Shown here: in pieces, positions 16,485 to 23,517 of the stretch
How positions within the stretch are numbered: the stretch's first letter is position 1
Layout: each line of letters opens with the position of its first letter
Origin: Solirubrobacter ginsenosidimutans
GTDB lineage: Bacteria > Actinomycetota > Thermoleophilia > Solirubrobacterales > Solirubrobacteraceae
Length of the DNA stretch: 64,000 nucleotides
Assembly: GCF_027587205.1 (NCBI RefSeq)
Contig: NZ_JAPDOD010000004.1
Location: forward strand, 305,834 to 369,833
Direction of reading: 5' to 3'
Made by a program: the position numbers and the translations under genes
The notes under the pieces: generated by a model
Seen by the model: the letters and a program-made list of their open reading frames with translations, nothing else
Database searches by the model: none
What the model was told of the DNA's origin: nothing

Positions 16485-16664
16485 CGTTCATGTCGGCGCT
16501 GGGCTTCACCGACCAGGATCTTGCCGCAGGTGTTCCGCGGGCCTGGAGCGTCGGGCGGCAACTACGCCCGCAACGGGTTCGCGCGCCTGCTGACAGGCGA
16601 GCCGACCTGCAACGTCTACGTCCTCCCGGGCGCCACCGCGGTGAGCATCGAGCGCCTCGAATGA
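16485..16664 (+). pseudogene. Possible gene remnant (C-terminal fragment without start)
   Basis: An open frame of about 59 codons ending at the TGA at 16662-16664 has no plausible start or ribosome binding site and follows an in-frame stop. Its translation (FRGPGASGGNYARNG, then LTGEPTCNVYVLPGATAVS) looks protein-like rather than random. The stretch just before it (16415-16484) holds only very short frames. It may be the end of a decayed gene linked to the preceding glycosyltransferase-like one. I do not recognise the family. Confidence 0.3.
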
Positions 16665-16679
16665 GCGCTTCCGCCTCTC

Positions 16680-16853
16680 TCACTTCTTCGTGAAGAACCC
16701 GCTCTTGAACTGACTGCTCTCGGCCATCGTCGAGGCGTCGTGCAGGTCCACGCCGACCTTGCGCCGCTCGCGCCGCCATGCCCGGCGCTGCTTGCGATCA
16801 CGCCGGCGCTGACGGAGCCGCTCGAGCCGGCTCGGCGGTGATTGATCGAGCAT
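16680..16853 (-). CDS. Small basic protein, 57 residues
   Basis: An ATG at 16853 is preceded by a strong Shine-Dalgarno (GAGGAGG, five bases before the start), which supports a real gene. The product is very basic in its first half (RLERLRQRRRDRKQRRAWRRERRK) and ends in STMAESSQFKSGFFTKK. It has no cysteine, signal peptide or membrane segment and might bind nucleic acid. The function is unknown and I do not recognise a family. Confidence 0.55.
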   Translation of the reverse strand: MLDQSPPSRLERLRQRRRDRKQRRAWRRERRKVGVDLHDASTMAESSQFKSGFFTKK

Positions 16854-17002
16854 TGCAACCTCCTCGGGGTCGGCGTGACGCTACGCCGGTCCCGTCGACG
16901 GGTCAACCACCGACCGGAAGTCGGTGCGGGGGTCGCCCGCGGCCAAGTTCGGGGTCGCTTCCCGATTGTCCGGACCGCCGCGTCCGCGGAGACTCATCCG
17001 TG

Positions 17003-17398
17003 ATGACGCGACGTCAGGCCAGCACACTCGGGACACGGCGAATGGTGCGGCTGGCGCAGCGCTGGGTCGAAGCAGATGTCCGGGCGGCCGCGCTCGTCCG
17101 GTGCTCCGACGCCGCGCCGCGGGTCGTGACGCTCGCGCCCGACATGTTGCTGGTGCTCCGCAAGACGGACCTCTTGCTGCTCGTCGCGAGCGTGCGGTGG
17201 CTGCTCGGCGCGCCCGGCACCCGGCTCGAGCGCTGGAAGCTGGACGCCGTCGACATCGAGCTCGAAGCGGGCTGCGGGTTGGCCCGGCCGCTGCGCATCG
17301 CCACTGAAGACGAGACGCTGGTCCTCGCCGCGCCGTGGCTGCGCCCACGCCAGCGAGCGGCGCTGGCATGCATCGAGGGGCGCTCTGAGGCGTCCTGA
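17003..17398 (+). CDS. Hypothetical protein, 131 residues
   Basis: Starts at ATG 17003 (GTG 17000 is also possible). The protein has a basic N-terminus and a central hydrophobic stretch (APDMLLVLRKTDLLLLVASVRWLLG) that looks like buried strands and helices rather than a clear membrane anchor. A pleckstrin-like or other small beta domain is possible, but I see no diagnostic motif. It lies between the basic small gene and the convergent SARP regulator. Confidence 0.5.
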   Translation: MTRRQASTLGTRRMVRLAQRWVEADVRAAALVRCSDAAPRVVTLAPDMLLVLRKTDLLLLVASVRWLLGAPGTRLERWKLDAVDIELEAGCGLARPLRIATEDETLVLAAPWLRPRQRAALACIEGRSEAS

Positions 17399-17455
17399 GT
17401 CGGAGGTTCCGCGTTCTCACCCCGCCCAGGGCGAACGTGACACGTGGGAAGGTGA

Positions 17456-17512
17456 GCGAGCGTCGACTTTCGTGAACAGAGCGCGAGAAACTCGACGCTC
17501 GCGTCGCGAGCG
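17456..17512. terminator. Overlapping inverted repeats in the convergent gap
   Basis: GCGAGCGTCGA (17456-17466) pairs with TCGACGCTCGC (17492-17502), 11 bp perfect, with further pairing of TTTC/GAAA inside. A second, competing hairpin is CGCTCGC-GTC-GCGAGCG (17496-17512). The 135-bp gap separates two genes pointing at each other, so a bidirectional terminator is the simplest reading, although T-runs are absent. Confidence 0.5.
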
Positions 17513-17533
17513 CCAACCTGATCGAGCACACGT

Positions 17534-20500
17534 TCAGTAGCCCACCAGCGCGGCCCTGAGCGCGCGGGCGGAGCGGGTGGAGGCCACGTTCTGCTTGGCC
17601 TCGTGCAGCACGATCGCCTGGTCGAGCGCCGCCACGGCCTCGTCGCCCTTGCCGAGTACGTCGAGCACGTCGGCGAGGTCGGTCAGCGCCTGTGCCGTCA
17701 GGAAGTCGGCGTCGGTGCTCTGCGCGGTCGTCACGCTGAAGCGGGCCAGCCGCTCGGCCTCGCCGGTCTCCCCCGCCCGCGCCAGCACCCGCCCGCGGGT
17801 GCCGGCCCAGAGGATCTGCGATGCCGCGTCGTGGCGGTAGTTGAGCTTCTCGCTGAGGTGGGTGAAGCGCAGCGCGTCGTCGTAGGCGCCCAGGGCACAG
17901 CGGGTGCGGGCCAGGAACGCCAACACGGTCGGCAGCCGCCCGCGCTCGCCCACCCGCTCAAGCGCCGCGTAGGCGCGCTCCAGCCCCGGCTCGACGATGC
18001 TCGGGTCGCCGGCGATCAACTCGACCATCGCGGCGTAGATCTCCAGGCCCGCGAGCTTGAGGCCGAGCCCGTGCTCCTCCAACCGCTGGCGGGCGCCCTG
18101 GTAGAGGTCGCGGGCGATGTCGATGTTCATCCGCATCGCCTCCAGCACCGCCATCGTGATGTCGGTCACGGCGGTGAGGGAGATGCCCTCGGCGACGTTC
18201 CCGCGCGCGGCCTCGCAGCGCCGGATGCCGACGTCGACCGGGCTCGGGCCGACGACGGTCGCGCGCAGCAGCGTGTTGAACGCCTCGGAGCGCTCACGCG
18301 CATCGCCCACCCGCGTGGCGTAGACGATCGAGCGGTCCAGCGCCGCCTCGACCAGCCCCATGTGCAGCCGCGTCCAGTGCAGGAAGCCGATGTGATTCCA
18401 AGCGCGCGCGAGCCCCGAGTCGTCGCCGTAGCGGTCGAAGATCTTGATCGCCTCCTCGGCCGTCTCGTGCATCGCGGCGACGTCCGGGTGCGGGTCGGCG
18501 AACAGCCGCTGGTTGGAGAGCTCGAGCATCGTTCGCGCGACGAGCGTCTCCTCGTGCTGGGCACGGGCGGCCTTGAGCGCGGTGCGCAGGATCGGGCCGG
18601 CCGCGGGGAAGTCGCCGCTGTCGCACAGCGCGGAGCCGAGCGCGAGCAGCACGTCGGGCCGGACGTCACCGCCGGCCTCGAACAGGCTCGCGGCGCGCGT
18701 CAGCAGGCGGCTGGCCGCGCTCGCGTCGCCGCGGGCGAGCGCGCGGCGGCCCGCGACCGCCAGCCGCTCGGCCGCGCTCGTCGCGAGCTGGCGCGCCTCC
18801 TCGTCGACCCGCTCGAGCTCGGCGCGGTAGCCGAACGCCTGCTCGAGGTGGTAGCCGACGGACTCGTCGACGTTCTCCTCGCGCCGCGCCAGGCTGTTGG
18901 CGAAGTCCTCGTGGACGCGCCCGCGGACCTCCTTCGCGCACACGGCGTAGGCGACGTCGCGGATCAGGATGTGGTGGAAGCGCAGGACGTCCTCGCCGCC
19001 GATCGGGCTGCGGTCGGGCGTGATCAGCCCGCGGTGCACGAGTTCGCGCAGGTGCTGCCCCGCCGCCGGCCGCGACTCGACCGGCAGCAGCTCCGTCACC
19101 GCGCTGGCGGCGAACCGGCGGCCGATCACCGACGCCCGCTCGATCACCGCCCGCTCGCCGTCCCCGAGCCGGTCCAGCCGCGCGGCGACGAGCGCCTGGA
19201 TCGTGGCCGGGATGCGCTGCTCGCCGCCGCACCCGTCCTCGATGCGCATCGCGAACATCTGCTCGATGAACAGCGGGTTGCCCTCGGCGGCGTCGAGCAC
19301 GTCGGTGGGGCGCGAAAGCGGTGCCGAGCGTTCGTCCACGAGGTGCTCGAGCAGCCGCGCGGCGTCGTCCCCGCTGAGCGGCGAGAGCGAGATCGCCGCG
19401 ACGCCGGCGCGCCCGCCGATCCACGCGCGCCGCGACTCCAGGAACTCCGGACGGGCGAGGCAGAGCACGAACAGCGGCGCGGTCGTGAGCCACTCGACGA
19501 GGTACTCGAGCAGGTCGATCAGCCGCGGCTCGGCGGCGTGCGCGTCCTCGAGGATGAGCACGAGCGGCCCCGCGTCCGCGATGGTCTCGAGCAGGCGGCG
19601 CAGCGCCCACGGCACCCGGTCCTGATCGGCCGCGATGTCGCCCAGGCCGAGCCCCGCGTGGACGAGATCGGCGACCTGATCGGCGTCCTCGGCGTCGCCC
19701 AGCAGGCGCCGGATGGCATCGCGCGAGCCGCCGCCGGCGAGGTCGGCGAGCGCGTCGCGCAGCGGCCACAGCGAGCTGCCGTCGCCGAGCGCGCCGCACT
19801 GCGCCACGAGCGTCGTCGCGCGCTTGACGACGCGGTGCCGAAACTCCTGCGCGAGCCGCGACTTGCCCAGCCCCGCCTCGCCGACGACGGTCAGCAGCTG
19901 CGCGCTGCGCGTCGTCGTCGCCCGCTCGAACGCGGCCAACGCGATCGCGAGCTCCTCGTCACGGCCGACCATCGGCATCGAGTGACGGCGGCGCACCGCG
20001 GGCGCGTTGGGGATGATCGCGCTCAGCAGCCACGCGTCGTGGTCCGCGGGCTGCACGCGGATCGCGTCCGGCGCGAGCCGGCGGGTCGCCTCGCTGAGCA
20101 GGATCTGGCCCTCGCGCGCGATGCTGGCCAGCCCGACCGCGCCGTCGAGCGGGTTCCCGAACAGCGACATCTCCTCGCCGGTGCCCTCGGCGACGATCTC
20201 ACCCGCGTCGAGCCCGATTCGCAGGTCGAGCGTGCCGGGCTCGCCATGCATCAGCGTCGTGACGCCCTCGCGCAGCTGGACGGCGGCGTTGAGCGCGCGC
20301 AGCGCGTCGTCCTCGTGCGAGGCGGAGAGGCCGAACACGCCGAGCAGCTGGGAGCCGAGGCCGGCGTGGAAGCGGCCGCCGTGGCGCACGATGATCCGGA
20401 CGGCCTCGTTGCGGCCGAGCGCCATCAGGCGGCGCCCGACCTCGGGATCGGCGTGGTTGTAGCGGCTGAGGGTCCGCAAAGTGACGACGAGCACCGTGAC

Positions 20501-21334
20501 GCTGCGACGGATGACCGGCGGAGCGACGACGACCGCGGACGGCGTTTCCTCGACCACCACCGGCACCGGTCGGCGCTCTTTGACTGTGACGAGGTCCAGC
20601 GCCGGGTCCTGCTGGAGCACGCGCTGCTCGAGCGCCCGCAGCTCACGGCCAGGATCGAGGCCGAGCTGGTCGACGAGCAGGTCGCGGGTGGTGCGGTAGG
20701 CGGCGAGCGCGTCGGCCTGGCGCCCGGAGCGGTACAGCGCGAGCACGAGCTGCCCGGCGAGGCGCTCGCGGGTCGGGTGCGCGGCGGAGAGCTGCTGAAG
20801 TTCGGGTATGAGCGCGGCGTGCCAGCCCGCGGCGAGATCGGCGTCCACGCGCGCCTCGAGCGCGATCAGCCGTTGCTCCTCCAGGCGGGTGATCGCCTGC
20901 CGGGCGAACGGCTCGAACGCCAGCTCCGCCAGCGGCGGCCCGCGCCACAGGTTCAGCGCCTCGCGCAGCACGGCGGCCGCGTGCTCGGGCTCCCCCGCGG
21001 CGAGCGCGTCGCGGCCGGTCGCGACGAGCGCGTTGAAGCGCTCGGAGTCCAGCTCCCCCGGCTCGACCCGCAGGCGGTACCCGCCGGGGGTCGTGGCCAC
21101 GATGTCCCCGCCGCCGAGCGCCTTGCGCAGCCGCGAGACGTGGACCTGCACGGTCTTGGTCGCGCGGCCGGGCGCGTCCTCTCCCCAGAGGGCGAGCGCG
21201 AGCCGCTCGGCGCTCACCGGTTCATTGGCATGCAGCAGCAATACCGCGAGAACCGCGCGCGGTTTGACCCCGCCAAGCGCCAGGACGCCATCGTCGCCGG
21301 CGACCTCTAGTGGCCCGAGAATTCGGAATTGCAT
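17534..21334 (-). CDS. Giant SARP/BTAD - cyclase-homology - AAA ATPase - TPR regulator
   Basis: 1266 residues. Residues 1-95 are an OmpR-like DNA-binding domain (KTVQVHVSRLRKALGG... TTPGGYRLRV); about 96-245 are the BTAD helical domain of SARP activators. About 275-430 resemble a class III adenylate cyclase, but the first metal site (normally an FADLVGST-like stretch) is VTLRTLS, so catalysis is doubtful. An AAA/LAL-type ATPase follows, with Walker A GEAGLGKS (485-492) and Walker B LVLILEDAHAAEP (591-603). The rest is TPR-like helical repeats. It is divergent from the protease operon at 21477-25797, separated by 142 bp, and is the obvious candidate to control it. Confidence 0.9.
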   Translation of the reverse strand: MQFRILGPLEVAGDDGVLALGGVKPRAVLAVLLLHANEPVSAERLALALWGEDAPGRATKTVQVHVSRLRKALGGGDIVATTPGGYRLRVEPGELDSERFNALVATGRDALAAGEPEHAAAVLREALNLWRGPPLAELAFEPFARQAITRLEEQRLIALEARVDADLAAGWHAALIPELQQLSAAHPTRERLAGQLVLALYRSGRQADALAAYRTTRDLLVDQLGLDPGRELRALEQRVLQQDPALDLVTVKERRPVPVVVEETPSAVVVAPPVIRRSVTVLVVTLRTLSRYNHADPEVGRRLMALGRNEAVRIIVRHGGRFHAGLGSQLLGVFGLSASHEDDALRALNAAVQLREGVTTLMHGEPGTLDLRIGLDAGEIVAEGTGEEMSLFGNPLDGAVGLASIAREGQILLSEATRRLAPDAIRVQPADHDAWLLSAIIPNAPAVRRRHSMPMVGRDEELAIALAAFERATTTRSAQLLTVVGEAGLGKSRLAQEFRHRVVKRATTLVAQCGALGDGSSLWPLRDALADLAGGGSRDAIRRLLGDAEDADQVADLVHAGLGLGDIAADQDRVPWALRRLLETIADAGPLVLILEDAHAAEPRLIDLLEYLVEWLTTAPLFVLCLARPEFLESRRAWIGGRAGVAAISLSPLSGDDAARLLEHLVDERSAPLSRPTDVLDAAEGNPLFIEQMFAMRIEDGCGGEQRIPATIQALVAARLDRLGDGERAVIERASVIGRRFAASAVTELLPVESRPAAGQHLRELVHRGLITPDRSPIGGEDVLRFHHILIRDVAYAVCAKEVRGRVHEDFANSLARREENVDESVGYHLEQAFGYRAELERVDEEARQLATSAAERLAVAGRRALARGDASAASRLLTRAASLFEAGGDVRPDVLLALGSALCDSGDFPAAGPILRTALKAARAQHEETLVARTMLELSNQRLFADPHPDVAAMHETAEEAIKIFDRYGDDSGLARAWNHIGFLHWTRLHMGLVEAALDRSIVYATRVGDARERSEAFNTLLRATVVGPSPVDVGIRRCEAARGNVAEGISLTAVTDITMAVLEAMRMNIDIARDLYQGARQRLEEHGLGLKLAGLEIYAAMVELIAGDPSIVEPGLERAYAALERVGERGRLPTVLAFLARTRCALGAYDDALRFTHLSEKLNYRHDAASQILWAGTRGRVLARAGETGEAERLARFSVTTAQSTDADFLTAQALTDLADVLDVLGKGDEAVAALDQAIVLHEAKQNVASTRSARALRAALVGY

Positions 21335-21413
21335 GCCGGTGGGCCGGAAGCTACCCCCGTTGGCCGAGGAACCTCAACCGCGCGATGGCGCCGGTGGCCC
21401 CCAGGTTCGAACC

Positions 21414-21435
21414 GATTGTCTTCCTGCTGACAATC
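21414..21435. promoter_or_regulatory. Inverted repeat in the divergent promoter region
   Basis: GATTGTC (21414-21420) and GACAATC (21429-21435) are a perfect 7-8-7 inverted repeat, 42 bp before the start of the 86-residue gene and about 80 bp from the SARP start. It is AT-richer than its surroundings. Candidate binding site for the divergent regulator, or a leader hairpin. SARP proteins usually prefer direct repeats, so the link is uncertain. Confidence 0.4.
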
Positions 21436-21476
21436 CAGGTATTCGAGCGTCGACGGATCCACTCAAGTTCAAGCAA

Positions 21477-21737
21477 ATGGAGAAGCAGCACATGGAAGTG
21501 GTCGTCGAGCTCCGGCAGGGCGCGAGCTCGCAGATCGTCGCGGACTGGCTCGCGCAGTTCGGACTCGAGGTCATGCCGCTCGCGGTCGGCCTGCTGGCGA
21601 TGGGAGACGCGACGGCGGTCCGGACCGCGTTCGGACCCGGCGACCCGATCGACCTCGCGGTCCCGGACGCGCTGCGCGAGCACGTGGAGTACGCGGCGAT
21701 CGTCCCGCCGAAGCATTTCTACGAGAGTCCGCTGTAA
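21477..21737 (+). CDS. 86-residue protein preceding the S8 peptidase, possible pro-domain/inhibitor
   Basis: Starts at ATG 21477 (ATG 21492 is an alternative giving 81 residues). It has no signal peptide and no cysteine. The pattern VVVELRQGASSQIVADWLAQFGLEVMPLAVGLLAMGD (strand, helix, strand, strand) is the small alpha/beta shape of subtilisin pro-domains (I9-like), and a similar pattern occurs in residues 55-95 of the next protein. It ends 18 bp before the peptidase gene, whose Shine-Dalgarno (AAGAGGAGGG) overlaps its stop. A chaperone, inhibitor or substrate role is inferred only from position and shape. Confidence 0.6.
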   Translation: MEKQHMEVVVELRQGASSQIVADWLAQFGLEVMPLAVGLLAMGDATAVRTAFGPGDPIDLAVPDALREHVEYAAIVPPKHFYESPL

Positions 21738-21755
21738 GAGGAGGGAGCCCCCGCG

Positions 21756-23507
21756 ATGTCCGTCCCGTCAGGGATCATCCATTTCGAGACCGGAGACGCC
21801 CTGCCGGGCGTGGTCGTCGGCTACGTCTCGATCCGGTCGCAGGGCGGAGTGTCGTTCTTGGACGCCGACGACCTGACCGACCTGCCGAAGTTCTTCGCGA
21901 CGGACGAGGACCGCGCGGCGGCGCGCAAGACGCTCGAGGAGCTCGAGTTCCACATCGTGGCCGAGAGCCGGCTGGGCATGGCCATCGCCGGGCCGCCGCA
22001 GGCCTGGGCGGCGCTGACCGACGGCGAGCTCGTCGCCTACGAGCAGCGCACCCGCGCGCGCGGCGGGCGGATCGAGGACGTCACGCACATCGACATCGTG
22101 GGCCCGGGCCAGCCCGACGCGCCCGGCGCCGGCAAGGCCAAGCCGGACGAGATCGAGGGCGTGGTCATCGAGCGCCCCCGGGCGCCGCAAGGCCCGATCC
22201 CGCCGCCGAACTCGCGCTTTCACCTGCGGCTTCCCGACGACGTCGCCATGATCCTGAAGGCCCCGGCCGCTCACCGCGCCGGCTACACGGGACGCGGCGT
22301 GACGGTCGCGATGGTCGACAGCGGCTACGGCGCCCATCCGTTCTTCGAGGCGCACGCCTACGCGGTGCGGCCCCCGGTCACGGTGGTCCCCGGCACGACG
22401 CCGGCGGGCGACCCGATCGGGCACGGGACCGGCGAGGCCGCCAATGTCTTCGCGATCGCACCGGACGCCGAGCTGTGGCCGGTCCGTGCTTCCAACCAGC
22501 AGGGGGACATGGTCGCCGCGGTCGCCGGGTTCATGCGCGCGAAGATGGACGGTCCCGACGTGCTGTCGAACTCGTGGGGCGGCGACTACCCCGACCCGCT
22601 CCCGCCCGAACCGCACGCGGCCGACCGGGCGCTCGTGCTCGAGATCCTCGACGCGATCGACCAGGGCATCATCGTCGTCTTCGCCGCCGGCAACGGCAGT
22701 TGCGGGGTCGAGGCGCAGGTCCCGGGCGTGATCGCCGCGGGCGGCGTGTACGCCAACGCCGACCTCGACCTGCAGGCGTCGACGTACGCGAGCGGGTACC
22801 ACAGCGACTGGTTCGGCGGCGTGGACGTGCCGACCGTGTCCGGTCTCGTGGGGATGCGCCCGCGCGCCTCCTACATCGCGATGCCGGTCCCGCGCGGGTG
22901 CCGGATCGACCTCGAGCGCGCCTTCGCGGGTGGCGACGACCCGCCCGACGGAACGACGCCCTATGACGGCTGGGCGCTGTTCTCCGGCACGTCGGCGGCC
23001 TGCCCGCAGGTTGCGGGCGCGGCCGCGGTGCTTCGCGGGATGTGGAGGCAGGCGACGCCGAAGCAGGTGTGCGACGCGCTCTGCGCAGGCGCGACGGACG
23101 TCTACGTCGGCCACAACCACCCGCGCTTCAACCATCCCGCGCAGCGCGGGCGCGACCTGGCCACCGGCCACGGTCTCATCAATGTCTCGGCGGCGCTGGA
23201 AGCGCTCGCGGACACAGCCAGCCAACAACAGAAGGAGACTGCCGTGCCTGACGACCTCTTGGGCGTTGCCATCAGCCAGGGCCACGCTCTCACCCTCGCG
23301 GACAAGCTCGCGAACGACCAGGGCTTCCGGGACCACCTCGAAGCCGACCCCGTCAAGGCGCTCGCCAGCATCAACGTCGACGCGTCGGGCTGGACGCCGC
23401 CGGAGAAGCTCAAGCTCGCCCCGGCGACCGAGTTCGAGGGCCTGTACGCCTCGATGCAGGACAACCGCAAGCAGTTCCGGACGCTGATCGCATACCTGTC
23501 CGACTGA
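21756..23507 (+). CDS. Subtilisin-like (S8) peptidase with C-terminal NHLP-like peptide module
   Basis: 583 residues without signal peptide. Residues 1-110 look like a pro-domain. The subtilisin domain (about 165-490) has Asp188 (VAMVDSGYG), His223 (PIGHGTGEA), Asn313 (AAGNGSCG) and Ser413 (FSGTSAACPQVAGAAA), so it should be active in the cytoplasm. After residue 490 the frame runs on into an 87-residue segment, LADKLANDQGFRDHLEADPVKAL and beyond, which resembles a RiPP leader of the NHLP/nitrile-hydratase type. That segment has its own GTG and ribosome binding site (see 23244). PatA/PatG-type S8 enzymes cleave RiPP precursors; this enzyme may do so for its own tail. Confidence 0.85.
   Translation: MSVPSGIIHFETGDALPGVVVGYVSIRSQGGVSFLDADDLTDLPKFFATDEDRAAARKTLEELEFHIVAESRLGMAIAGPPQAWAALTDGELVAYEQRTRARGGRIEDVTHIDIVGPGQPDAPGAGKAKPDEIEGVVIERPRAPQGPIPPPNSRFHLRLPDDVAMILKAPAAHRAGYTGRGVTVAMVDSGYGAHPFFEAHAYAVRPPVTVVPGTTPAGDPIGHGTGEAANVFAIAPDAELWPVRASNQQGDMVAAVAGFMRAKMDGPDVLSNSWGGDYPDPLPPEPHAADRALVLEILDAIDQGIIVVFAAGNGSCGVEAQVPGVIAAGGVYANADLDLQASTYASGYHSDWFGGVDVPTVSGLVGMRPRASYIAMPVPRGCRIDLERAFAGGDDPPDGTTPYDGWALFSGTSAACPQVAGAAAVLRGMWRQATPKQVCDALCAGATDVYVGHNHPRFNHPAQRGRDLATGHGLINVSAALEALADTASQQQKETAVPDDLLGVAISQGHALTLADKLANDQGFRDHLEADPVKALASINVDASGWTPPEKLKLAPATEFEGLYASMQDNRKQFRTLIAYLSD
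23231..23246 (+). promoter_or_regulatory. Internal ribosome binding site and GTG inside the peptidase frame
   Basis: GAAGGAG (23231-23237) is followed by six bases and then GTG (23244-23246) in the same frame as the peptidase. This is as good a Shine-Dalgarno as those before the operon's other genes and lies exactly at the boundary between the peptidase and the leader-like module, where selection for an in-frame ribosome site is unlikely by chance. Confidence 0.6.
23244..23507 (+). CDS. Putative RiPP precursor, NHLP/nitrile-hydratase-leader-like (internal in-frame start)
   Basis: From the internal GTG the product is 87 residues, MPDDLLGVAISQGHAL and so on. The block LADKLANDQGFRDHLEADPVKALASINVD follows the consensus of NHLP-type leaders, in which a helix is followed by FR-x-x-L-x-x-DP-x-x-AL. 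The remaining 42 residues (GWTPPEKLKLAP..., YASMQDNRKQFRTLIAYLSD) would be leader end and core. There is no Cys, so classical thioether or thiazole chemistry on Cys is excluded; Ser, Thr and backbone chemistry remain. I recall an NCBI 'putative modified peptide' family of similar shape found with SagB-related dehydrogenases. The precursor role is inferred. Confidence 0.55.
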   Translation: MPDDLLGVAISQGHALTLADKLANDQGFRDHLEADPVKALASINVDASGWTPPEKLKLAPATEFEGLYASMQDNRKQFRTLIAYLSD

Positions 23508-23517
23508 GGCCGAGCCC

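Noticed and set aside
17603..21310. Very long open frame (1235 codons) antisense to the SARP regulator
   Set aside because: Composition effect of GC-rich DNA. The translation is rich in Arg, Val, Asp and Ala with no domain, whereas the minus strand encodes a clear multidomain regulator.
21401..21440. tRNA-like GGTTCGAACC near the SARP start
   Set aside because: The T-arm would need flanking complementary stems; CCAGG and CGATT do not pair, and no acceptor or anticodon arm is found.
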